Assembly: GCA_029449235.1 (NCBI GenBank)
Contig: JANATG010000004.1
Span: forward strand, 806,001-870,000
DNA length: 64,000 nucleotides
Source of the DNA: Linnemannia schmuckeri
Taxonomy: Eukaryota > Mortierellomycota > Mortierellomycetes > Mortierellales > Mortierellaceae
Direction of reading: 5' to 3'
Below are positions 10,393-21,419 of this stretch, piece after piece. A program made the position numbers and the translations under genes. The stretch's first letter is position 1, and each line of letters starts with the position of its first letter. The notes under the pieces were generated by a model. It ran no database searches and was not told the DNA's origin. It saw only the letters and a program-made list of their open reading frames with translations.

Positions 10393-13209
10393 CTAGCGGT
10401 GATGGGATATACCATCCCCTTCTTGCTGGTGACGACCCGTGGACGTGCCGGTAGTAGTGGTCCTGCCTCCTTGTTTCAAACGTTGACCGATAAGAGTCTC
10501 AGTGCCAGCCTTTCCTTGGCCAAATCCGGCAGCAGTCGACGTTTCTGGGACCGAAGTACTGATTTGTGTGTTGGCGCCCCTTATAGGCCTGGGTGCATGG
10601 AGAGCGGTGAGCTTTTTAGGCTTGACAGGGATTCGAGGAGGTGCGGTCGAGGAAAAACTCGGTGCCGAAGGGGTAGTGGAGGACGCTGGCCCAACTGCTG
10701 ACGGGAGAATGCAGGGCAAAGGTGGAGCAGACTCGCCAGAAACAAACGGAGAATCGGAAGTTGAAGCGCACCACGTAGTAGCTCGAGCATTGGAAAGTGC
10801 GTTGGTAGAGACGGCATTCTTTGGACGCTTGGACTGTGTGTCAGAGGGGACCGTGGCATCAAGCCGAGGTTTGTTGGAAGAGATGTCCGAACGACTAGGC
10901 TGGGACGACGGCAATGATTTCTAAGGTTGAGTAGTCTTGAGCGGCGGTACCGAAGGTCGAGGAGCGAGCATGAGAGGGGATTCGGAGGAATGCTGCGTGG
11001 GTGCTGGAGAGTCCGCATTGCCCGAAGTATTGCTCCCCAAGGAGTTGGCTTGAATTGCAGGACCGTTCTAAGACGAAGGCACAGCAGGCCGAGAGGCTGA
11101 GGAAGAAGAGAGCGCTCCAGGTTTAGGAGGGTGCGTCTCGACTTTGTGTAATGGATCTCCAGATGTGGGATGGTATGATTCGATCTTGTAGGCATCAGGG
11201 AAATCTGCTTGAGAAGGCGGAAGGTTTTCGTGAAGTCCGTTACGCGGGGTATTAGGCAGGATTGCTGGATATTGCGATTCTGAGGAGGCTCCCCCATTGG
11301 ATGGTTGATTTGTGACTGCGGGTAGCCCAGGTCCTTGTTGTTGCCGCCGCGCTCAATATCGTCTAGCGCCACTTTAACTTCACCATGGTTGGAAGGACGG
11401 TCAGAGAGCTCTTCATTCTTGTGCAAGCAAGGCACATGTTGGCGGAGGTCTGGTCGCTTGAAGACAACGTAAACCACAGACGCGATGGCAAGAACGATGA
11501 TGGCTGCACCGACAGATCCTCCTATGATAGCGCCTTTATTTTTGTCGTCAAATGCGGTTGAGTCGTCTGAAGGTGCTGGTGCGACGGGTGGTGGGATGAA
11601 ATGCATTCCACGTTCATACCGAGACACCCACATGAACGAATAAAGATTAAAGATCAGTGGAGTCACATCCGGCTTTGTTGAGTTTACGCCATCTAAACCT
11701 CGGAGTCCTATAGAGTGGAAATAAAACATGAGTTCCAGAGAAAAAAAAGTAAAAAGGTACTAAGGAAAAGGCACTCGGATCGGTGGATGATAGAAAGAAC
11801 AGAATGTGTCTTACCACCCCAAGCAATAAAGTTATCTCCTGATACACTGCAGCCGTGGTAAGATCGAGACTGTCCAGGGTCGAGAGTTGAGTCCTTGGTC
11901 CATGTCATGGAAGGGATATCGAGGATGTAGATGATATTTTTGGAAATAGCGTCCATCTCATGTCCTCCAAAGAGAATAATTTTCGTCCCATTGTACGCTA
12001 CGAAAAAAGAAAGGGTGGGAGAAAAAAAAGAGAAATAGAGGAAAGGTTGCTTGTGGGTAAGTATTGAACGAGTGGAAAGGCAATGCATAAATAAATTTTT
12101 AGTTCATTTTTTGTGCCCTACCAGGGAGCATGCAGCTTCCAATCAAGCGAGGAGGAACTGTACCGCTCATGCTCTAGCACACCACAGAATAAAACGAAGC
12201 AATTAATCGAACACAAATATTAGCTCAAAAAAAAATTCATGATGGCCATTATCTTGCTCTAATTTAGAACCAGAGTTCGGCCAATACTTGGCACCGTCCG
12301 AGGTACCATTCATTTCATTTACTCGCCACCTTCCTTATTGAACGTACCAGGATACTCCATATACCGCTATTGACGCCGTTGATATTGTGTGGCTTGAACT
12401 CGTGCAAGTAGGATGCATCAGGAGCGCCTTCGCCTACTCGCCCTCCACACAGGAAGAAGGCTGTACGATTAGACAACCATACCCAAGAGTATCCAGTAGC
12501 GCCTGCCTTGACCGCATCAGGCATCACAATCCCATTTGCCCTTCCTACTCCTGACGGCGTTGCTGCCTCCGGTTCTACTACTGCCTGCGGTGCTTTACCC
12601 CCCACAGCGGCGCTAGACGTCGGAGCATGGGGATCATACACCTGCATATTGATTTTATCGTAACCCAGGGTACATAGATGTCGCCAGTACTAGGGTCAAC
12701 CTCGGCTTTGAGTTGTTTTTCAGAACTCAGCATGCCTCGCGGTGCATAGATAGGCTTCCAGGTTTCTTCACTCAAGCTGTAGTTGGTGACAGATCCTGAC
12801 TCGCCCGAGTTCCAGATGGTAATGGTTTTCTGGTCCAACGAAACAGTCATCGAGTGAAAAAAGATTGTCAAGTTTTGGGAAGACGCTCGCGAGAAGTGAA
12901 GTTCATGGGAACCCAGGGTGGGTTTGAAACATCCCAGGACGGGCGGGTGAGATTGAGGGCCATGAACTGGTCGACAGGTGCACTGTAGGTGGTGTTTTGA
13001 TAATCGGCACCTCCCTGGATGACGAAAAGTTTCTCGTTGACGGTGGCGTAGGCATATCCATGGACAGAGATCGGGGTTAGAGAGGTGACAGAGGGGATAA
13101 GAAGGATAATAAGGACGAAGAGGAGATTAATGACAGACTAGAGCCAGATGGTAGCCTGGAGGGAGAGTGAGAGTTGCTTGCAAGTAGATATGGTGCCCAG
13201 GATTGCCAT
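10393..13209 (-). pseudogene. K3: decayed kelch-propeller membrane protein
   Basis: All four exons are recognisable, and their splice sites are intact: 13209-12348, 12173-12122, 11997-11815 and 11707-10393. Exon 1 has a TAG at 13138-13140 in the signal-peptide region, where K2 and K4 have Trp. It has a one-base loss near 12872-12882 and another near 12668 that breaks the conserved PLGY segment. Exons 2 and 3 are clean. The tail shifts frame near 11330-11360. In the Ser/Pro-rich frame it then carries TAG codons at 11068-11070 and 10921-10923. Three frameshifts plus three nonsense codons make expression of a full product implausible. Homology to K2 and K4 is clear along the whole length. Confidence 0.88.
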
Positions 13210-14697
13210 ATCTGTCTTGCAAGAAGGAGTAAAATAGAGTAAAGGGAGTCGTTTCTTGAAAGGTGTGTGAGTATGCGAGGAAAGGGGCAGTTGGGGAATA
13301 AGGAGGCAAAAAAGATAAAGGACAAGAAGAAGGGGAGTGAACCAAAAACATGGTTGATGATCAATGTAAATAACTAACCGAAAGGCGCTTCGCCACTCTT
13401 TGGCAGCCACATAATAACATTCTGAGTGTATGAAGGAAGGACATCAGCCTCTAAGAATAAAGAGAGCAAAAAGGTCCTGGGAAATTTGACGAGTAAGAGT
13501 AAGCGTGCGTGCATGCGGGGAAGAGAGAGGAAGTAACAGAAAAAAAACGTGACTGGAAGAGCATAGAGAAAAAAAGTAATATGCGCAAAACCAAACGGGC
13601 GAAAAAGGTCAATTGAAAAAAAGAAATTGCAATGTCACACAAAGGAAATTGGTCACGGTGAGAGAAAAAAAAATGACCATTGCACACATTTGTTTTTCTT
13701 TTTTTTAGGACGGGTAAAAAAAGGGCGCAGAGGTCGATGACCTATTTTTTTTTTTGATATTTGTTTGTCTCTTACCAATTGCTTGGAATGCCAGCATTCC
13801 AGTGTGATGTGGCTTTTGATCGAAATTGTTTATCGTCTCAGTCGGAGAATAAAGTTTTGGGAATGAGAGAAAGAAAAGAAAAGAAAAAACGGTGGTTATG
13901 GCAGGCGAAGTGAACAGACAGAGATGGAGGGAGGAACAACAGCTTCACTCTGGTGGCCTTGGTATGCCCATAGCATGACAAGCGAGATTTATTTTTCGTT
14001 TGTTGAGGAAATAGGAGAAACCAGACAACGAGGAAAATGAAAGGACGAACGATGGCGAAATAAAGATTTTGTTGCTCACAGAAACAGAGAGCGGCCCCTG
14101 CAAGAGACGATGACCCAATTCGAAAATTGGCAGGCAATTTTTTTCCGACAGCCACCCAAACCACACCCATCCACCGCACACTAACAACCGATAACCAACA
14201 CCTCTACAACCAACGACCAACATATCAACAATCAATAAACAATGTACACCAACCACTAGCACCCAACCAGCAGTCGACATACACCCACGTTTTTTTCTCG
14301 TTGTCAAAAGGACTCTATTGTTGGAGGGAGAGCAAAATACTCATGTGATCCTTTACAATCGTATTGCGTGACATGGGCTTTTTCATCCCATCACTCCCTC
14401 TCTCCCCCATTCTGGCCTCTCTCTTTTCCCTATACCAATGACATTTATCTTCTCTCTTCTCCCTCCTCCTTCTCCCACTTCCTTCTCCCTTTACCAATGG
14501 TATCTTTCTTTTCCTTCCCGATCAAATTTACGACTGTATCTAAAAAGCAGTCAACCAATACTCTATCCTTGTTTTTTCACTAAATAGCGCCAGTTGGCTC
14601 TTTCCAGTTTACTTTTTTATTTTCATGCTTTTTTTGATTTTTTCCTTATGCTGTTATCATCTCGTCAAGAGAAAATGTTGTCACTTCCTCCACCTAT
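13210..14697. other. K3-K4 intergenic region
   Basis: No gene is supported. The K3 upstream motif lies at 13816-13842, about 0.6 kb above the K3 start. The rest is A/T-rich homopolymer-prone sequence and K4 downstream sequence. Confidence 0.55.
13816..13842 (-). promoter_or_regulatory. Subfamily-A upstream motif (K3 copy)
   Basis: TTGATCGAAA followed by TTGTTTATCGTCTCAG, about 0.6 kb upstream of the K3 start. It persists although K3 itself is a pseudogene. Confidence 0.35.
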
Positions 14698-16836
14698 TCA
14701 GCGCGCCCGCAACTCCACCTTAAATGTACCACCACTTCTTGTTCCTGATCCTTGTCCTGCCGTCTGACCGTCTGTAGATCTGGCAAGACCAGCACCCCAG
14801 TTATGTGACCCTCCAAGTTGTGGATCGTTGCTTTGTGCACCCCAGCGATTCGGGTTCTCCTCCGGTTTGGGGCTAGAAGGCTCGACGACACGCTGAGGAA
14901 TTAACACGGGAAGTTTAGGTGTACCCGAACTACTAGGGTATTTTACTGGTGCGGTGGGAGTGGGGCCGACGCCACCAGGTTGGTCCGAACCGTGACTAGT
15001 TCTGGATTGGTGTGAGACAGTGCTGTGACGAGGAGACTGGCCGAATTCTGCCTTGTCATCTTTTTGACTGTCTCCGTCCTGTTTCACCTGACGAGGTTGG
15101 CGACGCTTGAAGTAGAAGAAGGCACCGACAGCGATAGCAATGAAAGCTACGATACTTGACGCGATGCCTGCAATCACACCGCCGTTAAGCCCAGAGGAGG
15201 TGGATGGTTTTGGTGACGTCTCAACCGGTTGGGTTGGCTTTGTTGGAGTAGGCGTGGTAGAGGACGGTGCAATGTAATGCGACCCTCGTTCGAAACGGGG
15301 GACCCACAGTTTAGAATAGATGTTGTAGATCAAAGGAATCGGATCGACCTTAAAAATGTTGGCTGGATCCGTGCGTCGAATACCTGTATGGAAAAAAGGA
15401 TCGACATAAGAGAGCGATAGTTAATAATAGCAGCAGCAACTAAGGTGAAGTAATATAAAAAACACACCGATACTTTTGATATAGAAAGAAAGAAAATGGG
15501 CATAATCCTACCTCCGAAGACCAAAAAGTTATCTCCAGAAACACCACATGCCATATGGGACCGATTCTGCAAGGCATCAAGGTCTGGACCTTTGGACCAA
15601 ACCATAGCGGGGAGATCAAGAATGTAGATAGATCCAGTGGCGACCGAGTCAATCCCCAAACCTCCAAAAAGGATCATTTTGGTACCCTTGTAGGCTATAA
15701 AAAAAAGAGTCACGAGAAGGAGCGAGAGGAGGGTTTAGTGTAGAGACTGGATGAGCTCAAAGAAGCAAATAGATAATATCTTTTTCTCTTGCTTTTATTA
15801 CTTACCAGGCTCCATGCAACTGCCTATCAAGCGAGGAGGCACATCTCCTGTCGTGTTCTAATGTACCAGAGACAGATGTGTAACAGAGGCAACGAGAGAT
15901 AAGTTTAAATACGGCTTCCATACAACTAACAGAGTGAAAATACAGTATATGCCTTCGAACAATTGATGACATGCTTCCCTCGCATTTTTGACTTACCATT
16001 TCGGTCCATTTGTTTGTTTTGGGCTGAAACTCATGCAAATAGGGGGCCGTTGGATCAGCCCCAGGCTTTCCACCAAACAGAATAAAAGTCTTTCGGGAAG
16101 GGCACCACGTCCAGGTGTATCCGATACTACCTTTTCCGACTGCAGCAGGCATTAGTTCGTAGCTAATAGTGCCTGCTCCCGAAGGTGCTGTGGCATCCGG
16201 TGCTGCTCCTGAGGGTGTTGCTCCTACTGCGGCAGCGCCGGCTCCAGAATTAGGACGAGCCGGATCCCAGATCAACATATTAGTGTCTCGGTCACCCAAA
16301 GGAATGTAAACCTTACCCGTCAAAGGGTTTGTGGCAGCCTTGAGTTCTTTCAACGATATCTGGAGCTGGACGGGTACAGCAAGAGAAGTCCAGGCCTCCT
16401 TGAACATATCAAAGCTGGTGAGCGATCCAGGCAAGGCCGAATCCCAAATCATAAAAGTGTTACGGTCAGGCGAGACCGACATCGAGTGGAAGGAGGTCGT
16501 CAGATTTACAGGGAGGGGGACAGCAATAGGGACGTAGCTCCAAGGCGGATTGATGGTGTCCCAGATAGGGAGGGTGAGGTCGAGGACCATGAACTGAGGG
16601 ACATTGGGGGCGAGGGTGGGATTTTGGTAGTCGATTCCGCCTTGGATGATGAATTTATCCTCGCTAATGGTGGCGTAAGCCATACCGTAGACGGAGATGG
16701 GGGTTAGGGCGGTGACGACGGGAATAGGGAGGACAAAAAGAATGGAGAGGAAGTTGAGGGTTGCCCAGAGCCAGATGGCATTCTGGAGAAAAGGAGAGAG
16801 TTGCTTGCGAGCAGACAGGATCACGAGGGGAGCCAT
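14698..16836 (-). CDS. K4: kelch-propeller type I membrane protein
   Basis: Exons are 16836-15997, 15857-15806, 15694-15512 and 15383-14698, giving 586 residues. The N-terminus (MAPLVILSARKQLSPFLQ) resembles K2 and the K3 remnant, and a hydrophobic stretch ends near VTA before LTP. Propeller strands end in IIQGG, LFGG, LFGG and VFGG. Exon 2 encodes PPRLIGSCM, with the family Cys. Exon 4 opens with GIRRTDP, as in K1 and K2, then a Thr/Pro stalk, a membrane helix near residues 426-449 and a KRRQPR stop-transfer patch. The tail is shorter than in K2 and rich in Ser, Gly and Pro. It lacks the RQQNNG and FGDE motifs, so the tail has been replaced or eroded. It is the intact relative closest to K3. 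Confidence 0.87.
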
Positions 16837-17976
16837 ATCTAGACTGCAAAGTGAGGGGAAAGTAAGGGTTCGTTAAAATCAGAAATGTATATGGGGTGTT
16901 CGCGATGTGTATGTGCGTGTGTATGGGGGAAGTAAGGGATGGAAGAAAAAAGGGAAAGGAATAAAAGAGGGAGTAAGTGACGGCACCTTAAGCTTTTATG
17001 CCATGATTAAGTCTTCGCCCAACTCATGCTTGGTGTTATATCATGCCTGTCGACTTTACTTGAATCCTTTTAAACATGGACACATTAAGAAAAGAGGGTA
17101 GGAAACTCTTTCGACGACGGTATATGTACTCTTAGGTAGGTACACCGGACCTTCCAGAATAACGAGAAAAGAACAAAGGAGGAATGATGAAGAAAGGTGG
17201 AAAAAAGAATGGACCAAAGGAATAATAAGGACCGACGAGAGAAAGAAAAGGATACATACAAGAATAAGAAAAAAAGTTCAACAGACGAAGTATCAATGCT
17301 TACCCGCAAAGTGCCGGTAACAATGCTTGCAATCCCGTTTTGTCCGTGTCAACTTCCAATCTCTTGTTAGCGAGCGTGGCAAAGGCAGCCCAGAGGTGAG
17401 TAAGGAAAGGAGAAAAAAAACACCCCCTTCTAACTGCGATAGCTCAAAATGACCCTGACCAATGTTTGTTTGTGTAGCACATGAAATTTTCACAGGCAAC
17501 AATATCAGAGGAGGTTTGAGGAGAAAGTACAAAAAGAAGGTCGGAGGAATGAGGAGCGAAGAAGGTTCCGAGAAGAATAAGAAAAAGAGTGGGGGAGGCG
17601 GTGGCGTGTGATTCGTCAGGGACAGGGCACAAGCAAGAATGGCGCAGACAGAAAACCCAAAAGGGCCAATAAACAAAAAGAAAAAACTTACGACTAATGC
17701 GGATGAATATTGCAATTTGTTGAAAAAGAAGGGGAAATTCCTCGCGGAACTAACCATTTAGGGTTTCCCTCTACCCATTCATACATCTAGGTCATGCAGG
17801 CATTTCTTGGCATGCGCAACATATCTTTTTTTTCATTCAATTTACAGAGAGGGAAAAAGGAAAAATGAAAAAAGCAACCACCACGCCCAAAGTATCAAAT
17901 ATCAATTAGGTCAAAGTATTTCGTCAATCGCTTCCGATTATTGGCATGACAGCATGACGAGAAGGATTAATCTAAT

Positions 17977-18003
17977 TTATTGAAAAATGTTTATCAGTCT
18001 CGG
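17977..18003 (-). promoter_or_regulatory. Subfamily-A upstream motif (K4 copy)
   Basis: TTATTGAAAA followed by ATGTTTATCAGTCTCGG, about 1.1 kb upstream of the K4 start. It is the closest match to the consensus in the TGTTTATYRGTCTC half. Confidence 0.4.
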
Positions 18004-18760
18004 AAAAATAATGTCAAGGAGGGGAGGAGGAGGGCGATCGGCATTCTCGCAAAAAAAAGGTGCGAAACACAACGGTAGTCATCAGACAGAGGGAAGGATT
18101 AATAATTTTACGAAACGGAATGTGGTCGTGCTTACAGGTGAGACAAAAGAACGGTCAGATAAAGAAAGAAAATCAAACCACGAAAGCAAGGTAAAGTGTG
18201 GCACTCAAAGGAAACGCAAGGGTCAGTGCCAGTGCGGGGTAGAAGGGGACCCGGTTCATTATGCACACAGAAATTAACTCCTCCCTCCCCCACATCTTGT
18301 TTCTTTTCCAACACCGACCGAAAAGATGATTAAGACGGCTTAGAATTCCTGTGCATTGCAGACAGAGAGGGGTACCCTCGCTCAAACCATTGTTATTTTG
18401 CTTCGTATGAACTTTCCCTCCTTCAATCCATCTCTCGTTTGTATAGATTCTCTTTTTCTTATGGAAATTAGGATGGTATATCTTCCCCTGGAAAAGTCCT
18501 GTACCCGATCCAAGAAAAGTTTAAAAAAAAAATAAGTCCATGCAATATATATTTTGCCAAAGCCTGAAGAGGCAGAGGGACTGAGTGAAAAAGGGAGAAA
18601 AAAAGACAGGAGAGGAAGATGGCCTTTCTGAGTTTCTGCAGCCATTTTTCAGTTAATAACGCCCGTCCTGCGCCAAGTTGTCCTCGACATCCTTCTCAAT
18701 TCTTGTATGGAAACAACGACCTCCTCATAAGAACAGCACCGCACGTTCTTTTCCTTGTCA

Positions 18761-18776
18761 CCCCCCCCCCCCCCCC
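18761..18776. repeat. Poly-C run (16 bases)
   Basis: Sixteen consecutive C residues are followed by TCTC. Its length is prone to sequencing error. Confidence 0.9.
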
Positions 18777-19225
18777 TCTCATCGTTTCGTAGGATGCAGC
18801 AATTGCTCACTTTTTACTCATAGATGGCAATTTTACATGTGACTTTGCACCATTTTGTTCTTTCCAGTTTGATCAAACGTCCTCACCAGAAACGGGAGGC
18901 ACACATTATCTATCCCGACAAACCATCGCACTTTTCTTTTTCCAGAAGGTAAACGCAAGGAAAGTAAAAAAAAAGTGTTCGTAATCGCTAGGAAATATGC
19001 CTCCAGGGGACTTGTCTTCTAAGCTCATTTGTCGAAAGGTAAAAGAATCAACTGAAGTTAAAAAAGGGAGAAAAAACACACCTTGGCCAGACCTATCGTC
19101 ATGTCCTTATCTCTATGTCTTAATACAACCAACTCGTTCCCAGCATCTCCACACACATCACATTTTCCAGCTCTCTCTGTGAAAAATTATTTACTAGTAA
19201 AAATACAACAAAAAAAGCGGCACAG

Positions 19226-21419
19226 CTATAAATTCAGACTAGCCTGTAGTCTGCTCATTTCAGAATTCAGAGAAAAGACCTGTTCATGAAGCACCTCTAT
19301 CTGTTCAGCAGTAGTCAGGGTCCGCTCTTCATTCGCCCGCGTTGGATCGCTATGGTCCTGCGGCCTGCGTTGCGACATCCTTGTCGTCTGCGAATCACCT
19401 CTTTCGACCGTGTCGTCCAATTGACGATTTTTTCGACGGGAGGAATTACTCTGCAGTTGTTGTTGACTCTGAAGTGGCTGGGTATGGTATCCTGACCTAG
19501 TGGGAACAGGGCGTGATGAAGAGGACGACGAGGACGAGTAGACTGAAGGCGCTGGATTGAGTGAATAGTTGGTAGAAACTGACATGGACGCATTTGGAGA
19601 CGACGACGACTGATAATCGGTGGTATGTGGAGCTGGCGGTAGCTGAGGCAAAGTCGAAAATGAATCGAGTAGTTTTGGTCCTAGAGTGGAAATATGTGGG
19701 GGATGTTCGGGATTGTCGGACGACAAACTCATGTCCTGAAACTCCTGCGGCGAGTTGGGGAGGACGGGCTCCTTGTTGTTGAATGGACTGTGGTCGTCGA
19801 GGTCAATATACTCCTGCGATGTCTCCCTCTCCGGTCCTCGTACTGATGCCTTCCTCTGCTGTTCCTGACGGCGATGTCTCCTGCACATTACCAGACCAAT
19901 TACCAGTCCGACCACGATAACTCCACCACCAACTGCACCTCCAATTATAGCAACGTTACCGCTTCCAGACTTCTCAGTTTCTGCAGCTGTTTCTGTTCTT
20001 GAGGCTCCTAGTGCTGCTGCTGTTGGTTCTGTTTTTGATTTGTAGTGATTGCTGGGTACATAAGATGATGTCCAAATTTTCGAGTAAAAGTTGTAAACCA
20101 GTGGTGAAGTTCCCGCTACTTCTTTCTCTCCCGCTGCATTGTTTTTGTAACCTGAAGATACCAGACAGATTAAGGTTATGTGTGAGTATGGAAAATTAAT
20201 AATGAACTCAAACACTTGTAGTGTGCATGCTTACTCATTTGAACAACTCACCGCCCCAGATGATGAAATTGTCTCCTGAGACCGAACACGCCATTCCAGC
20301 TCGTCCTTCCGTGGTAATAGGGAGCAGTTCTTGGCTCCAGATCATGGTCTCCACGTCCAGAATATAAAGGGTTTTGGAGAAGGAGAAATTTTGCGTGTGT
20401 CCGCCGAATAAAAGCATCCTTGTCCCGTTGTATGCTAAATGGAAAAAAGTGTAGGATTGAATGTCACGATGTTTGGTAGAAGGTATCGACGGAGAGGCGT
20501 ACTTTGTGTAGCAAACTTGTATTGTGTATCCTTTTACTCACCTGACACCATGCAACTCTCTGAGAGAGACCGAGGAACCGTGCCATTTGATTTCTAAAGC
20601 AACAAAAAAAAATAAAAAACAGAGAGTAAGCTCTAATGGTGAACATTTTTCTCGCAACACCACACAGTTCCAAACCACAAACAAAGTAAACCTTATCCTC
20701 CTTCTTCTTTTTCATACCAGCTCGGTCCAAGGCATGACATTCCCAGGTTTGAACTCGAAAAAATACGACGACTCAGAGTGGCCTCGTCCGCCCCAGAGGA
20801 AAAACGATCTCCGGACCTCGTTCCAAACAAACGTATACCCACTCCATCCGCTCGTCTTGCTCGCCACAGCTGGCAATAGCAGTGTCGTCGCCGTCCTCGA
20901 GACGAGGTCAAAATCCAGCATCAATGTTCCTCCCGCATAGGCTCCAGGGATGTATACATGATTCGTTGTAGGGTCGACCGCTCCTGCAACTCCATCAGTC
21001 GCATTCAGTGACACCTGAGTCGGTGGTAGACCAGACAGATCCTCATACGTCCCAGTAGCGAGGTCAAAGTGTGTGATGAAGGCAGAGGAACGGATGAGGT
21101 CCAATGTCGTCAGCGTCTGGAGACTCCGTGAGTACACCATAGTATTTCCCAGTGCGGCGAGTCGCTCTGGATAAGGCCCGACAATGTGAACAGGCGTCCA
21201 AGGGGGACTAACCGTCTCCCAGCTGTGCGTCAAGTCGAGGGAATAAAAAGATTCGGATGTGTTGAGTGGTGTACCCCCACCGCCCTGGAAGTAAAAAGTC
21301 CTCTCATCGACTGTTGTGAATGCCATCGAGTATCCTGGCGACTGTGCGGACGCCTTCCAAGCGATGAAACATACGACTGTAGCGGTCAGGGAGGGAAGAC
21401 GTTTAGTGGATCCATGCAT
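19226..21419 (-). CDS. K5: kelch-propeller membrane protein with C-terminal coiled coil
   Basis: Exons are 21419-20718, 20593-20542, 20434-20252 and 20151-19226, giving 620 residues. An upstream in-frame ATG at 21473 is possible. The start at 21419 is preferred because it gives a compact signal peptide (MHGSTKRLPSLTATVV, cleavage near ASA). Kelch strands end in FQGG, LWGG, LFGG and IWGG. A membrane helix near residues 379-402 starts with the AIIGGAVGGG glycine motif. The Cys-Arg-Arg-His-Arg-Arg patch follows it. The tail is Ser/Pro/Gln-rich. The last 35 residues form a heptad-like helix (EQIEVLHEQVFSLNSEM) matching the C-terminal coil of K8. This suggests tail oligomerisation. The sequence is intermediate between the two main subfamilies. 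Confidence 0.86.

Larger units (their letters stand above)
16837..19225. other. K4-K5 intergenic region
   Basis: No gene is supported. The K4 upstream motif is at 17977-18003, and a pure C-run lies at 18761-18776. The frame at 17293-17757 (minus) is a low-complexity Phe/Leu/Pro translation of purine-rich DNA and is not accepted as a gene. Confidence 0.55.

Noticed and set aside
10581..11729. 382-codon frame over K3 exon 4 that looks open
   Set aside because: After about 11340 it is an out-of-frame Leu/Arg/Pro-rich reading of the Ser/Pro tail. The homologous frame is shifted and contains stops, so K3 is called a pseudogene.
17293..17757. 154-codon minus frame with hydrophobic Phe/Leu/Pro content
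   Set aside because: A low-complexity translation of purine-rich DNA in a K4-K5 gap, with no start context, domain or splice support.
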